NCBI GenBank assembly: GCA_964609615.1
Contig: CAZSRL010000003.1
Span: 14,042-78,041, forward strand
DNA from: CAZSRL01 sp964609615
Lineage (GTDB): Bacteria > Bacillota_I > Bacilli_A > RF39 > UBA660
Direction: 5' to 3'
DNA: 64,000 nt
The notes beneath the pieces are model-generated. The model was not told the DNA's origin and did no database searches. It saw only the letters and a list, made by a program, of their open reading frames with translations. Positions 34,713 to 44,013 of the stretch are shown here, one piece after another. Position numbers and translations under genes: made by a program. Numbering within the stretch: the stretch's first letter is position 1; each line of letters opens with the position of its first letter.

Positions 34713-37700
34713 TTATCTCTTTTTACTCTTAGTTGTAGAAAATGCACTATATATATTCTTACCACTTACAGTTCTATATACCCTTATTTTATAATAATAT
34801 TTTTTACCTTTTGTAACTTTATTAGTATATGAACGTTTAGAAGAAGATAATGTTTTTATTCTTTTCCAGCTTTTTCCTTTTTGCTTTCTATATATTTGAT
34901 ATTTATATGCCCCAGGAACTTTACCCCATTTAACTTTAATACTACTACTTCCAGACTTAGAAAGAGATATTGAAGGTGTTAATAAATAAGGCACAGCTGA
35001 GAAATAATTACTTTCTTCACTTGAAACATCTAAATTATTTACATGTTTATACGCTATTACTTTATAATAATATCTTTGTCCTGTTTTTAAATTAGTATCT
35101 GTTAATGACGTAGATGAAGTATATTTATAAGGGGAATATGCTCCTCCTGTTGATCTATATACAAGATACCCAGTTGCTCCTGTTATTGGAGTCCAGTTCA
35201 TAGCAATTTGATAATAATTTCTCCATAAATATCTAAGAGTAGGTGTTGTATTATAAAAACTATCTACTATTAAAGGACTACTAAATTCACCTTCATACTC
35301 TACTCCATTTACAATTTTATATGCTTTTACTTTGTAAAAATAATTACAACCAGGTGTTATTGATGAATCTTCATAATATTTTTTTGTTGCTCCATCACTT
35401 ATAACTGCATTTTCTATTTTTTCATATGAATCTTCACTATTTTGATTTACTGATCTATATAAATAATAACCAGTAGCATTAATAATTTTATCCCAACTTA
35501 TTATAATCTTTGAATTAGTTTTCCATTCTTTATTTAACGTTGGTGTTGTTGAATTTGGAACAAACACTTCTACATTACTATCAGTTCCTTCAATAGAGTT
35601 TCCATTTACTGTTTTTATTGCATTAACTTTATAAGAATATGTTTTACTAGAATCAATTGTATTATCTATTAAATACTTTTTACTTGGTGTATTATTTTGC
35701 GAAACATTTAATTTTGAATATTCGTTTTCATTAGATGCTTTTCTATATACTTGATAACTTTCAGTATTTTCAACAACATCCCAACTTATTATATTTTTAG
35801 AATTATTACTCCATTCATTTATTAACAATGGTTTTGTTAAGCCTAAAGTGAATTCTATTGTATTACTATAATCACTTTCTATTGTTTCATTGTTAATGTT
35901 TTTAAACGATGTTATTTTATAGGAATATGAATTATTTGATTCAATAGTATTATCAGTGAAATATTTAGTTCCAGTTCCACTAAATGTTACCCCAGGTAAT
36001 TCAACAAAACTTCCTCCATTAGTTGATCTATATACTTTATAACTTGATGTACCTTCTATTTCTTGCCAACTCATTATGTTTTGAGAAGCATTTTTCCATT
36101 GTCTTACTAACATTGGTTTTGTACTTGTAGCATCAAAATTAATAGTATTACTATAATCACTTTCAAAATCAACTCCATATAAAGTTGTATATCCTGTTAC
36201 TTTATATGAATAAGTATTACCTTCTACTATTGTATTATCAGTGTAATACATTTTAGATGATAGTTTAGTTTGATTACCAGTTAGTTTTTCATAAGTCCCT
36301 CCATTAGTTGATCTGTATACATTATATCCAGTTGCATCTTCAACTTCATCCCAGTTCATAATAATTTTATTTTTATTACTCCATTCATTTACTAATGTTG
36401 GAGATGCAGGAGCAGACCCATCAATAGTTGCTACTGCAAAATTAGTATATTTAGATGTATTAAATTCAAGGATATTATCAGTCCTATTATATGTAGGAGT
36501 TATTGTTTTTATACTTCCGTCTGATGGATCTTCATAAAGTATTTTATAATTTGCTTTATCTTCTAAATCACTGTTTAATAATAATTTTATATTTGATTCA
36601 TTAGAGGATGTATTAATATCTTCCCAATATGTATCTGTTCCATATTTTTTAATATTGTTTTTTAATTCTATTTTAAAATAATTTTGTATTTCATTTGTAC
36701 CAGCTTCATTAACCCAAGAGCTACTATTAGTAGGTGTGGAAATATCACTTAAAGTAATATTTACTTTTCCAAATAATTTTTCTGTTTCATTAAATACAAC
36801 TGGATCAGATTCTGTAAAACTAAAAATATCACTATTATCAGTTGTATTTAATTTATCACCACTTATTTCTTCAAACTGAACATTTAATTTATTATCATCT
36901 TTAGTTGTAAAATCTAAATTTTCATTATTACTATATGTTGGAGGTGTTGGAAATTTATATACTCCTGGTGTTGTTTGACTTGTAAGATCTGTATCTATAC
37001 CTTCAATATTAAATGAATGTTCTTTTATTTGATAACCATAATTAGGTTTAATGGTTGCTGTTGTATTTATATCAATAACATCTCCAAGAGAATCTTTACC
37101 TGCTGAGTGTAAATTAAATCTTCTTGAATTTTTAGATGTTGAATCATATAAAGTATCTCTATGACCATTTCCGTTAGTAACAAGAACATTGCCATTTGTA
37201 TAAGTTCCTTCAGCAATTAAATTAATCATTCTACCTGCAAGTGATCTAAGATTTAAAACCCTATTTGTAATAGAATAATTATATCCTAAAGAATTATCTG
37301 AAGTTTCTGCTAATTCTTCTTCCTCACCTAATAAGTTATTGAATTCTTGATTTTGTTGTTGTAAATTATTATTACCATAATAAAATACTTGTTTACTAAA
37401 TGTTCCTAAAGAACCACTTTCAGATAAATTTTCTATATGATTATATGCATTTTCACTTACTTTTGCATAATCCACATTTATCATAGCGGCATCAGTAGAA
37501 TTAGAATATGCATTTAATACAACACCACTGTTAGAATTTAATTTAAGTTGATTTTCGTTATCATCTAATCCTTCAAAGATAGAAGCTGATGAATAAATAT
37601 TATATGTTTTATTATTTAATTCTACAACCCCAGCATGTATTCCTTTAGTACTATAAGTACTATTATTACCATTATTTACTATTAATGTTTTACCATTAGT

Positions 37701-40277
37701 TTCCACATAATCAGCATATATTCCACCCGACATATTTAAAATATTATCACTTAAATTCGATTCAGGATTTTCAATAATACCCATTAATAAACTATTATCA
37801 TCACTTAAATCACCCTTTATAGAATAACCATCTGAATTTGCATTAATAGTATTACTATCTCCTTTTATAACAATTCCAAGAAAACCAGCTCCAGTTGTTT
37901 CTATATAATCTGATGTACCATCTTCTGCAAACACTAATTCATATCTAAAACCATTAACTGATTTATCATTAGATGCTACTCTATTTATTACAAAATTATT
38001 ATCAGGATCTGTATAAACAGTTTGAGTTGCATCATCAGTAAAGTTATAATTAGATGCATCAAAGACGTTTGTTCCACCTATATTAATTTTAAAATCAGGT
38101 AATTTTTTCACAACTATTGGTTTTATATAGACATAATCATTATCTTCTATTGTAAAATCATATGTTATTACTTTTGTAAGAGGATCAATTGCTTTATTAC
38201 ATGCATTATAAGCGTTTGTTGAACCATTTAAAATATGTTGAATACTTTCTAATCCATAACCTTGTTCTGGCGTGATTTTTATTCTATAAGTTCCTGCTGG
38301 TAAATTTTTATTTTGTGCTTCGTAGTTTTGAACTTTAGAAATAGCTCTATGAGTAGTTATGTTACCATTAACATCAAACAATTCAACAGTTGCAACTGTA
38401 GTTAATTCATCCGTTTCACTTTCATCATTATAAACAAATTGTTTTATTAAACCATTACCAGTATCATAATTTTTAGTATTTATATTACCAATTGTTAATG
38501 AGTTAGGAATATCAGTTTTAAATGAAAATCTAACAACTATTTGATATCCTTTATCAATATTTATATTTTCTAATGTTTTTGTAATCATTCCGTTTTCACT
38601 TGTAAAATTATTTCTGTTATATTCACCAACAAAACTATTATTTTCATCAAATATTTCAACACTAAATAATTTATAATTATCATTTTCAATAATACCTAAT
38701 TTATAATTTCCAACAGAATCAATATAATAACTTCCCGGATTAGTTTCTGATTCAACGAGTCCTAATTCAGTACTTCCATCATATAGTTTAATTCTTCCTA
38801 GTTCTTCATTATCTGCGTTTTTATATATTCCTTGTTTACCATCTTCAGAAATATTTGAAACATTATCTAATAATATTTTATTAATTTCAACTGGTGGCCC
38901 TGTTGGGTTTTCTCCTCCTGAACTATTAAATTTAGCATCTAAAACATAAACGTCATTGTCGTTCACAGTAAATTCATATGTTGCGATTCCTTGTGCATCA
39001 ACTGTATAAGCATTCCCAACATATGAAGAATCATAAGAATTATCAACACAAGTATTATTTATTGTTCCGTCAATCTTTAATTGATCAACTTGATATCCAC
39101 TGCTAGGTGTAATAATTAATCTATATTTATCATCACTTTGAAGTCCTGTAAATGTTTTTGTATTATTTGTAAAAGGTAGTTCAATAGATTGTGTTTCCCA
39201 AGAAGTAGTATTTGTATTATACTTTTGTAGTTTTACAGAGCCAGAAACCACTCCTCCTTCATTCATTTTTATATTTGCAGCACCACCTGCACCTACACTA
39301 TCTAAATTTTTAAGAGTTATTGTATTAGCAGGTATTTCATCTATCATTTCAACTGACAAACGATATCCTCTATTATCACTAAGTATATTAGTATCATTAC
39401 TTTCTAAATTATAATTAACTTGTTTAGAATTATTTTCATCAAAAGTCAAATTACATCTTGAGTAACTTGCTACTCCTCCTCCTCCATGAGTATCACCATC
39501 CTCAAAGAAAACACTTTCTATTTGGTAACCACTCATTTCAGTTATTTCAGCAGTATATGTGTTATTTTGTCCATCAAAAGCAACATTTGGGATTGATGAA
39601 TCAGTAGAAATATTTAAATAACTAGGAATTCCGTTATTAGGAATTTCTTTGATTTTTATAGTCGCGATTGTATCATTTTGTTCATTTTTAATCTTACCAA
39701 TTGTAGGTGTATCATTGTTCACCTCAGCAACCGATGTTAAGTCAATTTTCCCTACATTAAATTGATCTCTATTAATATATTCAAACCAAAATTCAATTAC
39801 TACATCTTCACTCATAGAAGATTCTATAGTAATTGGATAAGCATTATAATTTGTTCCCGATACACTTAAAGTAACAGGTTCAGGTAAATCTACATCTAAA
39901 CCATCTATTCTTAAAGAAGTGAACTCCATATTTTCACTAGGATCAGTAACCAAATAATATGTTTTATTTGAAATATTACTAAATGTTGTTGTATGAGATA
40001 CAATAGTTGTTTCTTCTGGATCAGAATTATCCGTTATGGTTTGTATATCCCCTGGTGTAAGAGCAACATAATTTTCATCTACAGGTTCGTATAAAAGTAC
40101 CCTTCCTATTTGATTTTCATCAGAAACTTTGTAATTAACCCAATTATCCGTTATTGAATTAATATTCATATCATTAAGTGTGATAGTATGCGTATTATAT
40201 TCCGCTTTTACTAACATAGGCAATAAACATGCCACTACAAGTCCTACTATAACAAGTAATTTGTAGTTTAACTTCAC
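34713..40277 (-). CDS. Giant secreted protein with Fn3-like repeats, 1854 aa
   Basis: The signal peptide is clear (LLVIVGLVVACLLPMLVKA, about residues 7-25). Residues ~30-1100 contain several degenerate beta units with a recurring 'GYQ(I/V)..(L/F)...DG' signature (near 249, 391, 671 and 1076). A probable beta-solenoid part lies at ~730-1010 ('NNKTYNIYSSASIF'). Residues ~1285-1850 hold six fibronectin type III-like repeats of about 94 residues, each with 'W..(I/V)..ATGY.VYRS' and 'Y.YKV.AY'. No sorting motif (LPXTG) or C-terminal TM is visible; the end is basic (KSKKR). It is probably a cell-wall-associated adhesin. The start is a GTG at 40277 with AGGAGAG upstream. Confidence 0.8.
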   Translation of the reverse strand: MKLNYKLLVIVGLVVACLLPMLVKAEYNTHTITLNDMNINSITDNWVNYKVSDENQIGRVLLYEPVDENYVALTPGDIQTITDNSDPEETTIVSHTTTFSNISNKTYYLVTDPSENMEFTSLRIDGLDVDLPEPVTLSVSGTNYNAYPITIESSMSEDVVIEFWFEYINRDQFNVGKIDLTSVAEVNNDTPTIGKIKNEQNDTIATIKIKEIPNNGIPSYLNISTDSSIPNVAFDGQNNTYTAEITEMSGYQIESVFFEDGDTHGGGGVASYSRCNLTFDENNSKQVNYNLESNDTNILSDNRGYRLSVEMIDEIPANTITLKNLDSVGAGGAANIKMNEGGVVSGSVKLQKYNTNTTSWETQSIELPFTNNTKTFTGLQSDDKYRLIITPSSGYQVDQLKIDGTINNTCVDNSYDSSYVGNAYTVDAQGIATYEFTVNDNDVYVLDAKFNSSGGENPTGPPVEINKILLDNVSNISEDGKQGIYKNADNEELGRIKLYDGSTELGLVESETNPGSYYIDSVGNYKLGIIENDNYKLFSVEIFDENNSFVGEYNRNNFTSENGMITKTLENINIDKGYQIVVRFSFKTDIPNSLTIGNINTKNYDTGNGLIKQFVYNDESETDELTTVATVELFDVNGNITTHRAISKVQNYEAQNKNLPAGTYRIKITPEQGYGLESIQHILNGSTNAYNACNKAIDPLTKVITYDFTIEDNDYVYIKPIVVKKLPDFKINIGGTNVFDASNYNFTDDATQTVYTDPDNNFVINRVASNDKSVNGFRYELVFAEDGTSDYIETTGAGFLGIVIKGDSNTINANSDGYSIKGDLSDDNSLLMGIIENPESNLSDNILNMSGGIYADYVETNGKTLIVNNGNNSTYSTKGIHAGVVELNNKTYNIYSSASIFEGLDDNENQLKLNSNSGVVLNAYSNSTDAAMINVDYAKVSENAYNHIENLSESGSLGTFSKQVFYYGNNNLQQQNQEFNNLLGEEEELAETSDNSLGYNYSITNRVLNLRSLAGRMINLIAEGTYTNGNVLVTNGNGHRDTLYDSTSKNSRRFNLHSAGKDSLGDVIDINTTATIKPNYGYQIKEHSFNIEGIDTDLTSQTTPGVYKFPTPPTYSNNENLDFTTKDDNKLNVQFEEISGDKLNTTDNSDIFSFTESDPVVFNETEKLFGKVNITLSDISTPTNSSSWVNEAGTNEIQNYFKIELKNNIKKYGTDTYWEDINTSSNESNIKLLLNSDLEDKANYKILYEDPSDGSIKTITPTYNRTDNILEFNTSKYTNFAVATIDGSAPASPTLVNEWSNKNKIIMNWDEVEDATGYNVYRSTNGGTYEKLTGNQTKLSSKMYYTDNTIVEGNTYSYKVTGYTTLYGVDFESDYSNTINFDATSTKPMLVRQWKNASQNIMSWQEIEGTSSYKVYRSTNGGSFVELPGVTFSGTGTKYFTDNTIESNNSYSYKITSFKNINNETIESDYSNTIEFTLGLTKPLLINEWSNNSKNIISWDVVENTESYQVYRKASNENEYSKLNVSQNNTPSKKYLIDNTIDSSKTYSYKVNAIKTVNGNSIEGTDSNVEVFVPNSTTPTLNKEWKTNSKIIISWDKIINATGYYLYRSVNQNSEDSYEKIENAVISDGATKKYYEDSSITPGCNYFYKVKAYKIVNGVEYEGEFSSPLIVDSFYNTTPTLRYLWRNYYQIAMNWTPITGATGYLVYRSTGGAYSPYKYTSSTSLTDTNLKTGQRYYYKVIAYKHVNNLDVSSEESNYFSAVPYLLTPSISLSKSGSSSIKVKWGKVPGAYKYQIYRKQKGKSWKRIKTLSSSKRSYTNKVTKGKKYYYKIRVYRTVSGKNIYSAFSTTKSKKR

Positions 40278-40363
40278 AATGCATCTCTCCTATTCTTCTA
40301 ATATGATTTTAACATATATTTTTAAATATTAAAATATTTTTTTATTTAATAATCATTAATTAA

Positions 40364-40372
40364 TGATATAAT
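40364..40372 (+). promoter_or_regulatory. Extended -10 promoter for rarA
   Basis: TGATATAAT is followed by GGTGA and the ATG at 40390. The region is shared with the divergent giant-protein gene, whose TGTTAAAAT -10 lies on the other strand. Confidence 0.45.
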
Positions 40373-40389
40373 ATTATTAGGTGAGAATA

Positions 40390-41586
40390 ATGGAATTATT
40401 ACAAAATAAATTAAGACCAAACACTATAAAAAATGTTATAGGTCAAAAACATTTAATTGGAAAAGATAAAATATTAACTAATTTAGTAAAAAACAAAAAA
40501 ATATTTAATATGATTTTTTACGGTGTTCCAGGTATTGGTAAAACTACAATTGCTCTTGCTTTAGTAAATGATTTAAAAATAAGATATAGAGTATTAAATG
40601 CTACAATAAATTCAAAAAAAGATTTTGAAGTTGTTATTGAAGAAGCTAAAATGTATGGAGAAATAGTTTTAATAGTAGATGAAATACATAGAATGAATAA
40701 AGATAAACAAGATATATTACTTTCATATATTGAAAGTGGTTTAGTAATATTAATTGGTTTAACATCATCCAATCCTTATCATTCAGTAAATCCCGCTATT
40801 AGAAGTAGATGTAGAATACTTGAGTTACTTCCTCTTAGTGATGATGATATTATAAAAGGTATTAAAAATATTAAAAAAACATTAACTGATTTAAATATCT
40901 CTTTAAAAGTAATTAAATATATAGCTTCATTATCAAACGGAGATTTAAGATATGCTTATAATTTAATTGAATTTTGTTATTATAGTTTTGGGAATACTTT
41001 TACTATTGAGCAAATAAATGAAATAAACTCTAAATCAAATATATTTCATGATAAAAATGAAGATTCATATTATGATTTACTTAGTGCATTTCAAAAAAGT
41101 ATTAGAGGAAGTGATGTTGATGCATCACTATACTACCTAGCAAGGCTTTTAGAAGGTGGAGACTTAGAAATGGTTTGCAGAAGATTAAATGTTATAGCGT
41201 ATGAAGATGTTGCTCTTGCAAATCCTAGCTTAGGTCCTAAAGTAGACGCAGCTATAAACTCTGCTATGAGACTAGGAATGCCTGAGGCAAGAATTCCACT
41301 TGCCAACATTGTTATAGAAGCTGCACTATCTCCAAAGTCAAACTCCGCTATTACGGGAATAGATAATGCAATAAATGATATTAGAAAAGGAAGTGCGGGA
41401 AAAATACCAAAAAATATTACTACAACATCACCCGACTATAAATATCCTCATAATTATAAAAATTATTATGTAAAACAACAATATTTACCAGATAAAAACA
41501 AAAACAGCATTTATTATAAACCAAAAAACAATAAATATGAAAAACAACTATATGAATATAATCAAAAAATAAAAAAAGATGAATAA
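40390..41586 (+). CDS. rarA: Replication-associated recombination protein A (RarA/MgsA), AAA+ ATPase
   Basis: N-terminal 'LRPNTIKNVIGQKHLIGKDKIL', Walker A GVPGIGKTTIA near residue 45, Walker B 'VLIVDEIHRMN', sensor 1 'LIGLTSSNPYHSVNPAIRSRC', and the C-terminal clamp-loader-like tetramerisation domain ('LARLLEGGDLEMVCRRLNVIAYEDVALANP', 'ALSPKSNSAI'). Length 398. It acts at stalled forks with SSB. Here it is a single gene between large surface-protein genes on the other strand. Confidence 0.95.
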   Translation: MELLQNKLRPNTIKNVIGQKHLIGKDKILTNLVKNKKIFNMIFYGVPGIGKTTIALALVNDLKIRYRVLNATINSKKDFEVVIEEAKMYGEIVLIVDEIHRMNKDKQDILLSYIESGLVILIGLTSSNPYHSVNPAIRSRCRILELLPLSDDDIIKGIKNIKKTLTDLNISLKVIKYIASLSNGDLRYAYNLIEFCYYSFGNTFTIEQINEINSKSNIFHDKNEDSYYDLLSAFQKSIRGSDVDASLYYLARLLEGGDLEMVCRRLNVIAYEDVALANPSLGPKVDAAINSAMRLGMPEARIPLANIVIEAALSPKSNSAITGIDNAINDIRKGSAGKIPKNITTTSPDYKYPHNYKNYYVKQQYLPDKNKNSIYYKPKNNKYEKQLYEYNQKIKKDE

Positions 41587-41598
41587 TTCATCTTTTTT
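41572..41598. terminator. Bidirectional terminator, rarA and tandem collar-protein operon
   Basis: 12-bp perfect stem AAAAAAGATGAA/TTCATCTTTTTT with a 3-base loop. Confidence 0.85.
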
Positions 41599-41604
41599 AT
41601 TATT

Positions 41605-42789
41605 TTAAGCAGTTCTTTTCCACATATATACAGTAACATATGGCTGCATACTACTTGCAGTAGTTGTATCTCCATGATCATGAGCACTCTCAGTAGTAGT
41701 GTTTGCTGAAGTAGTTGATTCGGGTAATGTGTGTCCATGTGAACCCCGATAATATTCAGGAGCATAGTTGGGATTTGATTCAGTATTATGAGAAATTGAA
41801 TTTCTTCCAGATGATTTTATATAAAGAGAAATTTTTCCACCTGAACCACCTGACCATAGTCCACCCATACTATGATTATGATTTCCTCCAGAAATTGTTT
41901 GAGCAGCAATGGTATGCACGTGAGAAGGTATTTCATCAGTTGTAAGTGTATGTTCTTGAGTTGTATGTAAATGCGTTTTACTTCCTCCAGTTAAGTTAGA
42001 AGTAGAATAAGCTGCATCCTCAGGATCAACTCCAACTAACGTTTTTCCTTGACCAAAACTTACCCATGTTCCACCAAACAAATCACTAGGATTTGTGTTT
42101 GAAAAGCTTGTATAAATACTATTCACAGGATAGTATTCTTGCATTATTTCTTCTAAAGTTACATTTTGCACTATTTGTCCAACAGACATTTGAGGAGTAT
42201 TTCCTGTTGTTAATGATGGGGTGTTAGTTGAAGAATTACCATCTAAAATTTCAATTCTTCCTCCTAATGTTTTAGCTTGATCTGCATTTTGATTTCCAGC
42301 TGAATCTTTATATTGAAATGTTATAGTATATGCTTGTGTAACACCAGGTGCAATTGAAACATTTCCCATTATTAAAATATGACTCCCAGAATCAGGTATT
42401 TGCGTTTCTATTAAATTACCTCCCCCATTTGTACTACTTGCACTATATACCAAATATTGTCTATAATAAAATTCATTATTTAATTCTCTCCATGCTATTT
42501 TATATGTTACAGCAGCATCTCCAGTATTAGTAACAGTAAAAGTTTTTGTTCCCTGCCAATTCGGATATACATTTTGTTCATTTAAAGCTGAACCATCAAC
42601 ATAACTTAGTTTTAAATCAGCTGCTTTAACGACATTAAGAGTTGCACTATCATTTCCAATAATATTCATTAAAAACCATCCATATGATGACATTATAATA
42701 CCAGACAAAAGAATAATTGTAGGAATTATTACAATTAGTTTCCTATGAATACTATCAGTATTTAAAATTTTAATTAATCTATTTAACAT
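41605..42789 (-). CDS. Membrane-anchored protein with phage tail-collar-like C-terminal domain (paralogue 3 of 3)
   Basis: 394 residues in three parts. The N-terminal TM anchor (about 16-37) ends with 'YGWFLMNIIGNDSA'. A TasA/camelysin-like beta-sandwich follows (about 45-190; 'WQGTKTFTVTNTGDAAVTYKIAW', 'SIAPGVTQAYTITFQY'). After a Thr/Ser/Pro linker comes a C-terminal domain from about 215: 'YPVNSIYTSFSNTNPSDLFGGTW', 'TLTTDEIPSHVHTI', several HxH pairs and the terminal 'MQPYVTVYMWKRTA'. The last domain is the pattern of phage baseplate/short-tail-fibre collar domains (gp10/gp12-like). It is the last gene of a three-gene tandem. Confidence 0.75.
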   Translation of the reverse strand: MLNRLIKILNTDSIHRKLIVIIPTIILLSGIIMSSYGWFLMNIIGNDSATLNVVKAADLKLSYVDGSALNEQNVYPNWQGTKTFTVTNTGDAAVTYKIAWRELNNEFYYRQYLVYSASSTNGGGNLIETQIPDSGSHILIMGNVSIAPGVTQAYTITFQYKDSAGNQNADQAKTLGGRIEILDGNSSTNTPSLTTGNTPQMSVGQIVQNVTLEEIMQEYYPVNSIYTSFSNTNPSDLFGGTWVSFGQGKTLVGVDPEDAAYSTSNLTGGSKTHLHTTQEHTLTTDEIPSHVHTIAAQTISGGNHNHSMGGLWSGGSGGKISLYIKSSGRNSISHNTESNPNYAPEYYRGSHGHTLPESTTSANTTTESAHDHGDTTTASSMQPYVTVYMWKRTA

Positions 42790-42818
42790 GAATAATTCCT
42801 CCTTCTTTTATTTTATTT

Positions 42819-43982
42819 TTATGAAACTCTTTTCCATCTATAAACTGTAATAAATGGCTGAATACTACTTGAAGTAGTTGTATCTCCATGATTATGAGCA
42901 CTACCTGTAGTTGTATTTTCTGCAGCTGTTTGAGCTGCAGTTCCATGGGTATGTGCTCCATAACCTGAAAGAGTATATCTAATTGCGTCTGATCTGTTAT
43001 TTGTTGTTTCATATTGTGATGTTGACCCGGATCCATTTGAAAAGATGTTTCCCATGCTGTGAACATGCAATCCTCCAGAGATTTCAACAGCTGGGACAAT
43101 ATGTGTATGTGATGGAATTTCGTCTGTTGTGAGTAAATGATCTTGTGTTGTATGTGAATGAGTTTTACTTCCTCCTGTTAAGTTTGATGCAGCAAAATCT
43201 CCATCATCTGAATCTACTCCCACTAAAGTTTGACCGTTTGAAACTCTTTGCCATGTTCCACCAAATATCTGCCCCGGATTAGTATTAGTAAAACTAGTAT
43301 ATACACTTCCAATTGGATATAATCTATTAGTTAGTTCTGATAATTCCATATCACCTAATCTTATTCCAGGTATTACCGGAAGAGAATCAACAGTTGTTAC
43401 TGGTGGAACTGTATTTGCTTGTAAATCAAGAACTTCAAACATTCCATTTAATTCTTTCTTTTTATCTATACTTTGATCAAGGTTAGCTTCTAAATATGAA
43501 AAAGTAATTGTGTATGTTTGTGTTACTCCAGCTGGAATTGTGATATTATCTATTATTTCTATATGATTTTCTGAATCAGGTATTTGTGTTTGAGTTAAAC
43601 TACCTCCAGAATTTGTAGATGAAATACTATATTTAAGATAATTTCTTTTAATAAAATTATTGGTCAATGTCTTCCACGCTATTTTATAACTTACTATTTT
43701 ATCACCAGTATTTGTTACAGAAAAAGTTTTTGTTCCACTCCATCCTGGTGTAATTGCTTGTGCATTTAATGCAGCCCCATCAACAAAAGTAATTTCTAAA
43801 TTATCACTTGCTTTTAAAGTTGTTTTTTTTGCGTCTTCGTTTCCTATAACATTCATATTAAACCATGCATAAGAAGTCATCATGACTATTGATATAAGTA
43901 AAAAAGTAGGAATCATTAATAAGATTACAGTTTTATTTGTTTTTTTTAAAATATTTATTTTATTATGTGTTTTTTTTATCAA
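42819..43982 (-). CDS. Membrane-anchored protein with phage tail-collar-like C-terminal domain (paralogue 2 of 3)
   Basis: 387 residues with the same three-part layout as its neighbours: a TM anchor (about 19-40), 'TSYAWFNMNVIGNED', a TasA-like sandwich ('GWSGTKTFSVTNTGDKIVSYKIAW', 'TIPAGVTQTYTITFSY'), a linker, then the collar-like domain ('YPIGSVYTSFTNTNPGQIFGGTW', 'LLTTDEIPSHTHIV', 'HNHGDTTTSSSIQPFITVYRWKR'). The middle of the collar domain, between the HxH pairs, is the part that varies most between copies, as in receptor-binding tips. It is 31 bases from paralogue 1 and 29 bases from paralogue 3. Confidence 0.75.
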   Translation of the reverse strand: MIKKTHNKINILKKTNKTVILLMIPTFLLISIVMMTSYAWFNMNVIGNEDAKKTTLKASDNLEITFVDGAALNAQAITPGWSGTKTFSVTNTGDKIVSYKIAWKTLTNNFIKRNYLKYSISSTNSGGSLTQTQIPDSENHIEIIDNITIPAGVTQTYTITFSYLEANLDQSIDKKKELNGMFEVLDLQANTVPPVTTVDSLPVIPGIRLGDMELSELTNRLYPIGSVYTSFTNTNPGQIFGGTWQRVSNGQTLVGVDSDDGDFAASNLTGGSKTHSHTTQDHLLTTDEIPSHTHIVPAVEISGGLHVHSMGNIFSNGSGSTSQYETTNNRSDAIRYTLSGYGAHTHGTAAQTAAENTTTGSAHNHGDTTTSSSIQPFITVYRWKRVS

Positions 43983-44013
43983 AATGTTTTCCTCCTTTTT
44001 TTATGTTTTTATG

